Shown: positions 45,501 through 55,093 of the stretch, in pieces
Position numbering within the stretch: the stretch's first letter is position 1
Layout of the letters: the number at the start of each line of letters is the position of its first letter
Assembly: GCA_950022655.1 (NCBI GenBank)
Contig: OX465583.1
Coordinates: 9,719,516 to 9,783,515 of the forward strand
Reading direction: 5' to 3'
Source of the DNA: Alentia gelatinosa
Taxonomy: Eukaryota; Annelida; Polychaeta; Phyllodocida; Polynoidae
DNA: 64,000 bases
Position numbers and translations under genes: made by a program
The notes under the pieces: model-generated
The model's database searches: none
What the model was told of the DNA's origin: nothing
The model's input: only the letters and a program-made list of their open reading frames with translations

Positions 45501-47571
45501 TGATGGTTTTGGGGACAGGCGGCTGTAAACCACGAGAGGTTGATACATAGTAATAAATGAGCACCGGCGAGTGTATTAAGAAGTCAACCTTGAGTGGTTT
45601 ACTGAGCGACCTGTTCACATAACCTTCATTTGTTGTATTCATTATCCATCTTTTTGAACAAATTAAAACCAGTATAACAATAAGGACTATTTCTTTGCTC
45701 TTTAGCACAAAGGGAACTATTTTTTCCTGTATACTATGGTTTTGAGGCCGTATACCACATATTTGAATCTGTATACCACAGTTATGGTATCTGACAGGGT
45801 TTATACAATGGGTCGTGGTTTACTGAATCCCAATACGTATTCAATTGGGTCTTTTTATCCTACCCCTAATAGAAAACTCCATAGGCTTAACATTAGCGGA
45901 CTGTATTTGGTCTACGGTGCAGGAAAATTAAATTTATCTCTCTAGTGGGATACAGTTGTCAAATGATGTCATTTGAAAAGCGACCGATGATTATCACTGA
46001 TTATCGGTGAGTTTTATGTAATTTCTTAATTTGCTGAAGTAATTTAAATGGGGTAGGATAAAATTTAAACCAAACTCGAGTTAGTCGTGTTGTTTATCGC
46101 ACTCCTGCAATGTCGCATATCACTGCACTCGGCTTCGCCTCGAGCAGTAATACACGACTTTGCCATCATGCGATAAACAACAACATGACTAACTCTTGTT
46201 TGGTTTCTCCTAAGTATACTATGGAGAAACAGGCTTACTGTATTCGTACGGGTAAAATACGCGGTGAAATTTGAAATCAGATCCACCGATGCCGAAGGCA
46301 GAGGTGAATCTGATTTCAAATTTCACCAAGTATTTTACCCGTACGAATACAGTCAGCCTGTTTCTCTATTATTATATACCTTAATTTAGCCATTTTGATA
46401 CTTACAATTTGGTACTTTTGTCGTACTTCGCCACCACGTCTAGTACGTACGTCTCCTGACACAAACATACCAGTTGCCATCCACGTTTAAAAAGTCGAAT
46501 CTGATTGGTCGAGACCGTTTAGCCTCATCCAATCAGAGAGCGCCTTTTAAATCTACACTCCATGCAGAGTTTTCCTTTTCAAATCGAGCAAGTCAACATA
46601 TTTCAAGTTTAGCCACTGTGACAAGATTCGACAGTAGCGGCGGCCATCTTGAATGTCTCGCTCCGTAAGATATGTTTGGAGAGTGATCCGCAGTAGTGCG
46701 TTGCCTTTGTACGGCCGACGTTACGGTCACGTGATAACGTTACATACACCATGTAGGTGTCGTACGGGTATAAATACGACATGGGTAGGAGAGGGCGGTA
46801 TGTGTATGATATACTAACATAGGTATATAATAATATGGATGATAAAAGCTCTGACTCTTAACTTTCATAGCTTTCCTCTATAATTTACATTTAAAAAAAA
46901 TTAAACTCACCTAAGAGGGTTTGAAGGCGGATGACATCCGTCTCGTGCTCCACCCACATCGGCTTCCGGCCCTGGATAGAAATCTGCCGTTTCCTCTTCC
47001 GGAAGTAGATATTCGGCACCTGTCGGACCGTCCTCTTCCACCAGGCCCCCACCGGAAGACAGTCTCCATGAAAGTAGATCCGGTCCGGACTGACGAAGCG
47101 ATCCACACTGCGCACACTCAGATAGTTAGCGAAGCTGAACACCCGCGCGCACCCCACACTCACATAGTGAACGATATTCGGTACGATTTTCTCGTTCGTG
47201 TGGACAGCGGGCCTGACGGGCAGGTGTGGGCTGCTCACTAGCTCCCCCTGTGGGTGCCTGCAGTGAGTTAACGTGCCCTTCCATAACGAGGCCCGGCGAC
47301 CGGTGCTGCCCTCTGTGGTGGCGTGGCATGTCTCTAATACGTAGTCGTCCTGCAGGAAGCTCCGGTAGGGGTCGTGGCAGGGCAGGATGAGGTGGGAGCG
47401 GTCACAGGAGGAGTGGTTGGTGAAGAGCGCCATGAGGCGGCCGTGCGGGATGCACAGCTCTGGCGGGGGGTTTCTGAACTGACGCCGGTCGTAGGTGTAG
47501 AGGAAGATGAGGCCCGTTACTGAGATGAAGAACAAGGCCAGTCTTCTCAGGGTGGAAATCCTGTACCACAT
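35886..47571 (-). CDS. Golgi alpha-1,4-glycosyltransferase family protein (A4GALT/A4GNT-like), two exons
   Basis: Coding starts at ATG 47571, directly after the splice acceptor CCTTACAG, so an upstream non-coding exon is expected. Exon 1 ends at 46911 (donor GTGAGT, phase 1) and exon 2 starts at 36586 (acceptor GGTAG), joining as an Asp codon; the intron is about 10.3 kb. Residues 11-27 form one hydrophobic helix after RR, a type II Golgi signal anchor. NHSS at 52-55 is a glycosylation sequon. IVPNIVHYVS begins the catalytic domain and GGIYLDTDVF holds the DXD motif (D228-T229-D230), which binds Mn and the nucleotide sugar. The family transfers Gal or GlcNAc in alpha-1,4 linkage to lactosylceramide or mucin glycans; donor and acceptor here cannot be told. 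If the frame runs to 35886 the protein has 453 residues, longer than the roughly 340-350 of the human members. Confidence 0.85.
36615..36910 (+). mobile_element. Two-module hairpin element, type A (A4), with an apparent empty site nearby
   Basis: Module TTGTATACCTGTGTCCG to AAGGTATATAATAATAAG, then hairpin 36762-36905 (arms AAACATCCTGACTGTGGGCA and complement; tip CCGCCTACGGCG). It begins about 30 bp into the intron upstream of the glycosyltransferase exon 2 acceptor. The duplicated locus at 37320-37345 lacks it. Confidence 0.88.
36975..37236 (+). mobile_element. Two-module hairpin element, type C (C2)
   Basis: A poly-C run replaces the usual TTTATCTCACCCC start; the core AGACTTAACATTGGAAACTC and the border GGGTGAGATAAATTC at about 37103 are intact. 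The hairpin has tip TTGCTTCGCCTTG. The right end CTCTGAC abuts the duplicated exon copy at 37241. Confidence 0.7.
37241..37303 (-). pseudogene. Duplicated 5' piece of glycosyltransferase exon 2
   Basis: On the - strand this reads DDEGGIYLETDVFILSSLEK then LR, almost identical to the true exon start at 36586. The acceptor TAG of the true exon reads ACG here, so splicing is unlikely, and the DXD motif reads ETD. It arose by tandem duplication together with the intron flank (copies of 36911-37015 lie at 37336-37445). Confidence 0.8.
37336..37460. repeat. Second copy of the glycosyltransferase intron flank
   Basis: TTACCGTTAGGTTTCG through CTGGTATTCACCC and AGACTTAACATTGGGAACTC repeats 36909-37020 with few changes. 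The stretch 37460-38510 holds a partial hairpin at 37690-37800 and nothing else recognised. Confidence 0.8.
38540..38995. repeat. Element with GAACTCGACCCGTTTT subterminal repeats around a telomere-like tract
   Basis: Left side has GACCCGTTTTAAGAACTCGA; right side has three or four inverted copies of the form ACGGGTCGAATTCTC/CGGGTTGAGTTCTC. The middle 38676-38806 is (CCCTAT/CCCTAA)n-like. Class unknown. Confidence 0.6.
38676..38806. repeat. Degenerate telomere-like tract (CCCTAT/CCCTAA)n
   Basis: About 20 units of CCCTAA, CCCTAT, CCCTTT and related hexamers. On the - strand these read as TTAGGG/ATAGGG, close to the animal telomere repeat. Confidence 0.8.
39029..39352 (-). mobile_element. Two-module hairpin element, type A (A5), reverse
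   Basis: Hairpin 39029-39178 (GAAAACGTGGTTACTGAGCC pairs with GGCTCAGTCACTACGTTTTC; tip ATGCCACAGGCGAG), then module TTATTACTAAATACCT to AGGTGTATGGTAATAC with TACTACACCACTAAC and GGGCAGTATTTCAT. Orientation as in A3. A decayed relative is at 40395-40640. Confidence 0.75.
39472..39668. mobile_element. Truncated MITE, GGACCTGTTTCACTAGT family
   Basis: Left end GGACCTGTTTCACTAGTTTC and the internal repeat of the end at 39604 are present; the right half is missing. Confidence 0.65.
39718..40112 (+). mobile_element. Two-module hairpin element, type B (B1)
   Basis: Module TTTATCCTACCCCTAATATA to GGGGTAGGATAAA (about 39968) with core CCATAGGCTTAGCATTGAC. Hairpin 39981-40112, arms TTTTAATCTGGGCTCCCG and complement. 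The B2 copy at 44188 is nearly identical. Confidence 0.85.
42143..42851. mobile_element. MITE with AAGGCCCGGCCCCACTG ends (PIF/Harbinger-like by ends)
   Basis: Ends AAGGCCCGGCCCCACTGGTG and CATCAGTGGGGCTGGGCCTT are inverted. GCGATGCGA/TCGCATCGC words recur along both halves. No transposase frame. GGCCC-type ends plus TWA targets suggest PIF/Harbinger, inferred from the 45079 relative. Confidence 0.75.
43266..43556. mobile_element. MITE with GTAAGGCCCGGCGTCCACC ends (PIF/Harbinger-like)
   Basis: 28-bp ends starting GTAAGGCCCGGCGTCCACC are exactly inverted (GGTGGACGCCGGGCCTTAC). A second copy is at 45079-45366. Confidence 0.85.
44188..44595 (+). mobile_element. Two-module hairpin element, type B (B2)
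   Basis: Same parts as B1: module ends TTTATCCTACCCC and GGGGTAGGATAAA, hairpin arms TTTTAATCTGGGCTCCCG and complement, tip TTGGCTACGCCTCG. The reading frame across it (MSHTDKKSLLGAYKKW) also occurs in B1, but its length varies and it looks non-functional. Confidence 0.85.
44980..45495 (+). mobile_element. Two-module hairpin element, type C (C3), interrupted
   Basis: Core ACCATAGACTTACCATTCTG at 44991, border GGGTGGGATAAATTC at about 45380, hairpin 45395-45490 with tip TTGGCTTTGCCTTG. The module is split by the MITE at 45079-45366. Confidence 0.75.
45079..45366. mobile_element. MITE nested inside C3 (PIF/Harbinger-like)
   Basis: Ends TTAGGCCCGGCGTCAACC and GGTCGCCAGGCCTAA. Sister elements show the uninterrupted target CCATTAGTC, so the flanks TTA and TAA mark a 3-bp target duplication of TWA type. 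Confidence 0.8.
45852..46212 (+). mobile_element. Two-module hairpin element, type B (B3)
   Basis: Module TTTATCCTACCCCTAATAGA (core CCATAGGCTTAACATTAG) to GGGGTAGGATAAA at about 46056. Hairpin 46070-46209, arms CCAAACTCGAGTTAGTCGTG and complement, tip CTCGGCTTCGCCTCGAG. Confidence 0.85.
46225..46835 (+). mobile_element. Two-module hairpin element, type A (A7), long module
   Basis: Hairpin 46225-46366 (AGAAACAGGCTTACTGTATT with complement; tip CCGATGCCGAAGGCAG), then a module of about 465 bp from TATTATTATATACCTT to AGGTATATAATAATA. The module is longer than in other copies and includes CCAAT motifs, a GCGGCGGCCATCTTG site and CACGTG. Confidence 0.75.
46911..47571 (-). CDS. Glycosyltransferase exon 1: signal anchor and N-terminal catalytic part
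   Basis: It encodes MWYRISTLRRLALFFISVTG, a stem with a CIPHGR..C..C pattern, and the segment ending KPMWVEHETDVIRLQTLL. A longer in-frame start at 47640 exists, but its extra 23 codons cover the acceptor TTACAG, so they are probably intronic. GC content is much higher than in the neighbouring sequence. Confidence 0.85.
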
Positions 47572-47636
47572 CTGTAAGGTTAAATGATGACACTGGAGTT
47601 GGGAAGGATTTACAGGTATATGATAATTAGTAGAAA

Positions 47637-47997
47637 CCAAACGAGAGTTAGCCTTGTCAATGTTTATGCCACGATGGGCAGGTTGTGTATTACTACACGA
47701 GGCGTTAGCCGAGTTTAGTGAGTAGCAGACCTGACCCGAGTGGTATAGACACTTACAAGTCTAACTCGAGTTCGGTTTCGTATTTATCCTACCCCGTCTC
47801 ACCGATATACAGAGAATATTTGTAATTATCCATGTTAGTAGTTATCAATGCTGCCGGATCTACTTTCGTTATCTCGTCTCTGATAGGTCCGATTTTTTAT
47901 TCACCTGGGTGCATAAATAACACTTTATCCAACGCTATGTCAAATATATTGAGTCAATGTTAAACCTATGGCGTTTTTTATTAGGGGTAGGATAATA
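47637..47997 (-). mobile_element. Two-module hairpin element, type B (B5), reverse
   Basis: Hairpin 47637-47780 (arms AACGAGAGTTAG and CTAACTCGAGTT; tip CGAGGCGTTAGCCGAG), then TTTATCCTACCCCGTCTCAC to TTAGGGGTAGGATAA with the reversed core AATGTTAAACCTATGG. It starts about 65 bp upstream of the glycosyltransferase ATG. Confidence 0.8.
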
Positions 47998-48430
47998 GAG
48001 GGAAACTATGTTCCGGTGAGCAAAAGTTCAAAGTTACGAGGTAAGGCTCGGAAAAATTACTGCCCAAGGCGTCAGCCGCAGGCAGTAATTTTTCCAAGCC
48101 ATACCGAGTAACTTTGACTTTTGCTTACCGGTACTTGGTTTCCGTATTCCTATATACCTTCAAATATCGATAAAAATGCTTAATTCTTTAACTGAAACAC
48201 TTCCGAAGCAAATGACCACCCTTATCGAGTAACCTCAACAGCTATTGTTTCGTCCCGCTGCTGTATTGTATCACATGATTAGAGCGGGATGAAAACGTCA
48301 GAGCGGGACGAAAACATGAGAGCGGGACGAAAACGTCAACCTTGACACATAACTTATTTTTAATGCACCCCCCCAGCAGAGGTATGTAACTCTAGTTAGT
48401 TCAATAATGGGTATATAGGAATAAGGAGAC
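47998..48430 (-). mobile_element. Two-module hairpin element, type D (D2)
   Basis: Hairpin 48001-48140 (GAGGGAAACTATGTTCCGGT; tip GGCGTCAGCCGCAGGC), then TATTCCTATATACC and, about 270 bp on, GGTATATAGGAATA. The outer arms match D1. The module contains three copies of AGAGCGGGA(T/C)GAAAACGTCA. Confidence 0.7.
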
Positions 48431-48512
48431 ATAGTGAGTGTACCCAAATTCCATCTCTTGCTCGATATTTTCATTCCCGCATGCTAACCATGTCTTCATA
48501 TATTACTAACTA

Positions 48513-49510
48513 CAGTAGAACCCCGTGTAAGCGGTTGCCCTCTGTTCCAGGCCAAAGTGTCCGCTTATGCGGGGTGCCCGCTTACGCGAGGTTAAAATAA
48601 ACATCTAATAGAGGGAACCGTTCTGAGCAAAGGTGTCCGTTAACGTGGGGTGTTCGCTTACGCAGGGTGTCCGTTAGGCAGGGTTATACTGTTGTTTATT
48701 ATTATATACCCGTGGGCGAATGTCTCACTTTTACTGACCAGGAGTACAGATTCCGTTCGTCACTGAGTAACGAAAGAAAGAATATCTCTCTCAGTACCAC
48801 AGGACCACTGTAAAATGGCGTTTTTAATGATTTACAGGTACATGATAATAAGGAGACACAGTACCTGAATTCCTTCTCTTGCTCGATATTTTTGTCGGAG
48901 TTCGAAGAAGTCGGTAAATATTTCTGACCAAAATACCTCTGAACAGATTCCATTCAGGCACACTAGCCATGTATCCATATATTACTAACTACAGTAGAAC
49001 CCCGTGTAAGCGGTTACCCTCTGTTCCAGGCCAAAGAGTCCGCTGTGAGAAGTTACAAGAGGGGTGCACCTACACGGGGTGTCCGCTTACGCGAGGTTGT
49101 AATAAACATCTAATAGAGGGAACTGTTCCGAGCAAAGGTGTCTCTAACGCGGGGTGTTCGATTACGCGGGGTGTCCATTAGGCGGGGTTCTACTGTAGTT
49201 TATTATTATATACCCGCGGGCGAATGTCTCACTTTTACTGACCAGGAGTGCAGATTCCGTTTGTCACTGAGTGACGAAAGAATATTCATAGGTCTCTCCG
49301 TACCACGTGACCACTGTAAGATGGCGTTTTTAATTATTTTCAGGTATATAATAAGGAGACATAGTGAGTGTACCTGAATTCCATCTGTTTCTCAACACTT
49401 TAATTGGATATATCCACCTCGTACTTAACTTGGTGAATATTCCCGACATAAATTTCTCTGAATAAATTCCATTCAGGCACACTAACCATGTCTCCATATA
49501 TTCAGCAATA
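48513..49510. repeat. Tandem duplication, about 480-bp unit: pogo-like MITE plus type A element, twice
   Basis: Unit 1: pogo-like MITE 48513-48692 and type A element 48697-48985. Unit 2: 48990-49198 and 49200-49510. Shared words include ACAGTAGAACCCCGTGTAAG and TATATACCCG(T/C)GGGCGAATG. A partial third element copy lies at 48410-48505. Confidence 0.8.
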
Positions 49511-50454
49511 AATGTATTAGATTGTGCCTAAATGTACCTGCAATAACCTCTGTCAATATCATTCACAAAATGTTTGGGATTCCGTTATCAAAAATACAGA
49601 AGAGAGGCCCATTTGCTAAATTTCATGTTTAAAAGGTAAATATTTGCTCAGAATCTAATTGCATCTAATAACTGTACCAGACTTCACAATACTACAGTCT
49701 TCTTTGTGAATAAGTCAAATTGATTATCGTTTATAGACTACTTATGAGATCACTGCAATTTTATGGAGGTTCTTTATGGAATCTTCAAAAAGCGATGCTT
49801 AGAAATACGCCTGATATCAAAACCTTCAAATCCCTGATTATAAAGACTTATTCAACCTGGTTATGTATCTATGGCACTTTTATCGATGTATCAGTTATTA
49901 ACTTAGATGATATATGTTTCTGTGTTAGTTATAAGGACTTCATTACTGTGATCAAGGCTCAAAATACTTGGACTGTGCTCTACGTAACGTGTCTGGTGGA
50001 TTCACCCCAACATTACTCAAGTTACCAAACTGACTGAAGGTTGAAGATACAACCTGCCCTAGGAATCAAGTATTCCATATGAACAGTTTATTATGGGACT
50101 TTTTCGTCGTTATCTTCTAATAATCGCTTTTGTAACAACTCCCGGTACAGGGTCACGAAATTTAATTGTGACCCTTGCTATAGAAGTCACATGTCAATGT
50201 ATTTTCTGAAGTCTTTGTAATATTTTTATCCATACTGTTGGAGCCAGTAATACCGGCCTCACGGCCGATGCCTTCACAGTCTAAATAAAGAGTATATAAG
50301 AGAATTGAGTGAATCGAGACAATGTTTGTAATGAGACCATATTACAACCCTCTCGGTCAAGTATCTTATTCTGCATGATAGTGAACAGTGATTATCTCTA
50401 TTGAAAAATTGTCTATATTGGGCTATGGAGGTTTATACCAGGCTAAGATAAAAC

Positions 50455-50735
50455 ACTATTATTTATCTCACCTCTGGTATGAGAAGTCGTATCCAACGCC
50501 CATTGAGTATTAGGAAAATACTCAATGGGGGATGATGTCTTAAAGGTTAGACCATTAGTCAACATGAAGGGTGAGATAAATTCAGAAACCTATTCAAGTT
50601 TACGGTCAGAGCTCAATCCTATCTCGTTTGAATCACATAGTAATTCACGCAGCTGCACCTTGTGAATTACTACGTGATGCAAACTCGATGAGCTCTGACC
50701 CTAAACTTTCATAGATTTCCTCTATATTAGGATAC
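50455..50735 (+). mobile_element. Two-module hairpin element, type C (C4)
   Basis: TTTATCTCACC at 50462, border GGGTGAGATAAATTC at 50570, hairpin 50595-50715 with tip GCAGCTGCACCTTG. The stretch 49510-50455 before it has no recognised gene or repeat. Confidence 0.75.
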
Positions 50736-50897
50736 TATTTCCTTATCATTCCACATTCGACATGATTTGCAGATGTCATATTTTCTCAGAATAGAAAGAT
50801 GAAATTGTGATATAAATCATGATGTCAACATACGCCATCAGCCTTTAATGATGAGTGAGCACAGTAGAAATACTTCATATGAGACCGCCGGAAAGTT

Positions 50898-51185
50898 GAT
50901 TTTATCCTACCCCTCATATAAATGTCCATAGGCTTAACACGGTGTGACTGTATGCTACGGTTATGCCATAAATTATTTATATGCCACGGGTGACATATGA
51001 AGTTAAAAACATGTGACAGGGTAGGATAAAATCTAAATGTCACTCAATTTCATATGATTGTTTACATGGCATTCATTGTCTACAGCTACAGATATCACTG
51101 AGCTCCGCTTCGTGATATCATTCCGCATGACAACTCATGCCATGTAAACAATCATATGAAATTTTGTGACATTTCTTGATAATAT
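50898..51185 (+). mobile_element. Two-module hairpin element, type B (B4)
   Basis: Module TTTATCCTACCCCTCATATA (core CCATAGGCTTAACACGG) to GGGTAGGATAAA at about 51030. Hairpin 51034-51180, arms AAATGTCACTCAATTTCATA with complement, tip GAGCTCCGCTTCG. The arms also match 23262-23445. Confidence 0.85.
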
Positions 51186-51606
51186 CTCTTTTTATTCATA
51201 CGAGATTTGCTCTTTTTAAAATTTATTTCTATAAATCCTTAAGTTTATAGACAGGTACTAATAAGGAACTGCATCCAGATCCATAGTAACTGACAATATG
51301 CCACGAATTGTTATTGCGGAGTAATCTCACGAGGTAAAGCCAAGTGTGATTATGTAGCAGACCAAAAGGAATGGCGTATCATCAGTAGGTATGGATCGAG
51401 TGCCGTTCAGATTTGTTCTCACGCCTATCACTGACTAATTGGACAAAATTTGTGACATCATGGCCATTGAGTATTTTTCCACAATACTCCATGGGCGTTG
51501 AGTACGAGTTTCCAATGTTAAGTCTATGGGGGGAAAATACCAGGGGTGAGTTAAATATGTGATCACTTCAGCGATAAAGATCCGTAGAATTTAAGTGTAC
51601 CCAATC

Positions 51607-51786
51607 ATTTAAACAAAAAAAAGGGGACATATTAAAAAACAAAATAAATGAGAGCGAGCGAAGGACCACAAAGAGTTTCTTGTGCCTTGGATGTAAGGCG
51701 TGTCTTATTGTGCATTGTGTATGTATGTAATGAATTTTCTGGATGTTTTGAAGAAAATAAACACTGCTCAAACCAACAAAAAAAAA
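51607..51786 (+). mobile_element. Retro-insert with poly(A) and 14-bp target duplication
   Basis: AAGTGTACCCAATC flanks both sides (51593-51606 and 51787-51800, identical). The insert has AATAAA at 51756-51761 and ends in an A run. This fits LINE-mediated copying of the 3' end of an mRNA or of a SINE. No known gene is recognised in the 180 bp. Confidence 0.8.
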
Positions 51787-52479
51787 AAGTGTACCCAATC
51801 CATAGTAGGACAATGCAAATTCTTTAAGCGTATTCCGGGTGCACGATCCCCCACTGAACAATGCCACTTCTTTTACAAACATTGGAAGAGTGATTTAACT
51901 GGAAAACCCCCCCATAAATTGTCTTTAAGTAGAAAATACGACTAGGGCTTAAACCTTTTGTGATTGCTTTTAACATTCTTGACATAATATGTTAGGTGCT
52001 TTTAACCTGAGACTTTGTTTTGAAAAAACCCACTCGAGGGTCTACCTTGGTCTACATTCGGATGTTTCTGTGCCAACATTACTTTCAAACACATCTACCT
52101 TAAAGTTCAGACAGCGCAGCTCCCGAGGGCTCTCTTCTTTACTGTCTGTCGCGACCATTGTTAAGAGTAAGATAGTGGCTGCCAAGACCCTTAACTCACT
52201 AAATTACCCAGGTCGCAAACTGTGTAACGGTCTAACACTTTCGTCTCGAAAAATAGCGGCTTTTAGAAATATTTCAGAGAGCTATGAAGATCGAAAAGAA
52301 CCATAACGCGGTTTACTTTTAAAAGCCATGAGGCACTTGGGGGTAACAAATTATCTGACCCCTGGTAATTTTGTCCCCTGGGCATAGCGTTGGAACCTCG
52401 TTCTACATGCCCCTACCAGTATTGCAGTCTATTCTCCATGGTTTATATCCTGTGTGTCGTCCATTCTCTCAGTGTGTAG

Positions 52480-52625
52480 AGGGGTGAGATAAATACAGAA
52501 AGCAACTCGTTTTGGTCAAGGTCATTGTTCTACAGCTTGTTTGAATACTTTCGCCTCGTCCATATCACTCTACATCAAACTCGTGGAGAACGATGACTTT
52601 GGCCAAAACTTGTTAGTTTCTTCTT
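52480..52625 (+). mobile_element. Two-module hairpin element, type C (C5), right part
   Basis: Border GGGGTGAGATAAATAC at 52485, then a hairpin with arms AACTCGTTTTGGTCAAGGTC and complement and tip CTTTCGCCTCG. The first module (52370-52480) is diverged. Confidence 0.65.
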
Positions 52626-52830
52626 TATTGTTCACTGGAAGCTTTTGCCGCAGGTGGGTCATTGAGCATGTCAGTGTGGTCACATACACACATACACTGC
52701 GCACTTCCCCTCACTTCACTTCTGTCCGTCGCTCTGTACACTCTGTACAATTTCCCAACCACCTAAAACGATTTTAATTATTTCATTTCAGTTATCATTG
52801 TTTCTTTTCTCTTATTATTGTATGGTTGAC

Positions 52831-53143
52831 CAGGGACTTGTTTCACTAGTTTCGTGACATGTCGAGATGGCATCTAGATGGCGTGTCCGGTTTTACAAGA
52901 ACTAGACATTAGACTTCGTTTTGTCCGTTCTTGCTTGCACTGTTGGTGCCGCTTTTCATGTCTGTCTAACACTTTTGTCACGAAACTAGTGAAACAGGTC
53001 CATGATGTGTAAATTTGTCTAATTCTTATGTTTAGGGTCTGTCTTTTCCTAAGGGCAGCTACTTGTGTTGTCACGAAACTAGACAACCCCAATGTCTGTA
53101 AGGTGCCACAAACATGTCACGAAACTAGTGAAACAGGTCCCAG
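52831..53143. mobile_element. MITE, GGGACTTGTTTCACTAGT family
   Basis: Ends GTTTCACTAGTTTCGTGACA and TGTCACGAAACTAGTGAAAC are inverted, and an internal copy sits near 52980. It is followed directly by a related copy at 53158-53522 (ends CCTGTTTCAGTAGTTTCGTG and ACTACTGAAACAGG). Confidence 0.75.
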
Positions 53144-54374
53144 AAAACACAGCTCTGGCACCTGTTTCAGTAGTTTCGTGACATGTCTATATGGCGTCTG
53201 TGACACCATACAGACAGATCAACACAAGTTGCGGCACTTGGGACAAGACAGACCCCGAACACGGTGTGCCTGGTTTCAAAAGTATTAGACAATTTCCGTA
53301 GGAATTAAGCAATGATACTTTAACATGAGTAAGGGATACATATAACCTATAATCGTTCCAAATATGATGAAAATTGGTGGCTCCGTTCTGCTGATATTTG
53401 ACATTATATGTGACATGCGTTTTGAAACCTGACAAAATTTTGTCCACTGTTGCTTGCACTGTTGGTGCCCCTGTTGATGTCTGTCTAGGCCTAATGTTAC
53501 AAAACTACTGAAACAGGTCCCTGGCCTGTCAGAAATGCCATTAGTCGGGGTATGCAGATGAGGCTGCGGAAACCTCCCCCGGTTCACTTCCCTGTTCTCT
53601 CTATTCCGTGGCCGCAAAGCGGTGGGGACAGATTAGCCTGAAGCCTTGTCGTGGTTGGTGGACGCCCGCTTTTACTCACCTGGAAAGTCGTGTGTGATCC
53701 GTTCCCTTCCAATGCTCTCGGGGGAGTAAGGGAGCTACACACCATGTCTTGATGAATCAACTATTATTATTCTGTAGTTTTTTTCTTTTTATGGAGCGCC
53801 ATTTGTCATACAATCTGTTGATAGAGGTTTGTTATTTTTCACTCGATTTTTTTCTTTTTGCCGCTTCTCGTATTTTTTATAGGAGTCAATTTGTAAGTCT
53901 GACCTTTTAGATTTACAGTTTTTTTTTCTTCTGGTATGCTGCAATGAGTCAAGCTATTCTCTTTGCCTTATTTTAAATGACAAGCAAACAAAAAAAGCCC
54001 TCTTTGCAATTTTTGTTGGGGCATTTATATATTAAAATCTGCATTGTTATATACCATTTCGTTATTATTTCCTTTTTTTTTTTACCTTTAAGTATACCGT
54101 CCCTTGCTTGTACATCTGTAGGACAGCATAGCATACTTCCTGGTGTATTTTTTTTCAGTTTTCTCTATCCCTACTCTGCACCATAGCAAAGGTGGACAAT
54201 CTTCACTCATTGTACACCGGGCAAAGTGGACCAGTGTGCAAAAACTGCCGATGTTGAGACGTTCGCTCTCCTCTACAGCAGTTTAAAGACTGTGAATTAC
54301 CTTTTTAATATATATTTGGTACTAAAAGACATTGCAATAAAAAATACTATGAAAACCACTTACCTATATGACAT

Positions 54375-54775
54375 ATAGCCTATGAGCCATGGGGGCGGCC
54401 ATGACGCCCCCCAAGTAGGTGTTTTTCACTAATGGAGGTGAGAAAGTAGGTGTTCTTCAGTAATGGAGGTGCAAAAGAAGTGAGTGATAATTGGGAAGTT
54501 TCACAACTCTAGCCTTGTTCACATATGTATATAAAGTGTTCCATGTGAAAAAAAATCTTGTCTTGGATTTAATCATTATCTCATCCTGCTCTGGGATGGG
54601 TGTAGAGAGTCAAATGAACCATGGTAAAACATTGAAAGACATTTGAATTTTGTAAGAACAAAGAGCCAGAAAACAGGTTGTGTCCCCCCAAGGGAACCAC
54701 CATACTGCTGGCCACCTAGTGACAGCCTTAGGAACTAACAATGGCTCTGTCCCCTATAGGTGCCTCGAATATGTA
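54375..54775. repeat. Dispersed repeat, GAGCCATGGGGGCGGCCATG family
   Basis: About 370 bp matches 61630-61990 in the same orientation with high identity (GGCGGCCATGACGCCCCCC, CACTAATGGAGGTG, CATATGTATATAAAGTG, CATCCTGCTCTGGGATGG). No ORF is kept in both. Confidence 0.75.
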
Positions 54776-55093
54776 ATCACTGTAAACCTCTATGTATTTA
54801 GGTCCTTAGCTAATCATATTATTTATACAGAAGGTAAAACTACGATGTAAATCTTCCATGTTGGGAGATTCATTCATACCACCTAGCCGCTAAAGATTGT
54901 CCCAATGAAAATAAAGAATTTGAAAAAAATCTGTCTGTAGTGGGCGTTCTTCCTTGTATAGCCAAATATATATACAAACAGGTACATATACAAAGACATA
55001 GACATAGACAAGAACAATTTCATAGACATAGACAAGTGGATGCCTACTTGATTGAAGGAACTTATCAATTCATGCGGGGGACATGCTAAAGCC

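Noticed and set aside
49720..50037. 105-residue open frame
   Set aside because: AT-rich, no recognisable motif, no splice or start context; kept as non-coding.
51989..52306. 105-residue open frame with basic C-terminus
   Set aside because: No family recognised and no supporting signals beyond its length; not strong enough to list as a gene.
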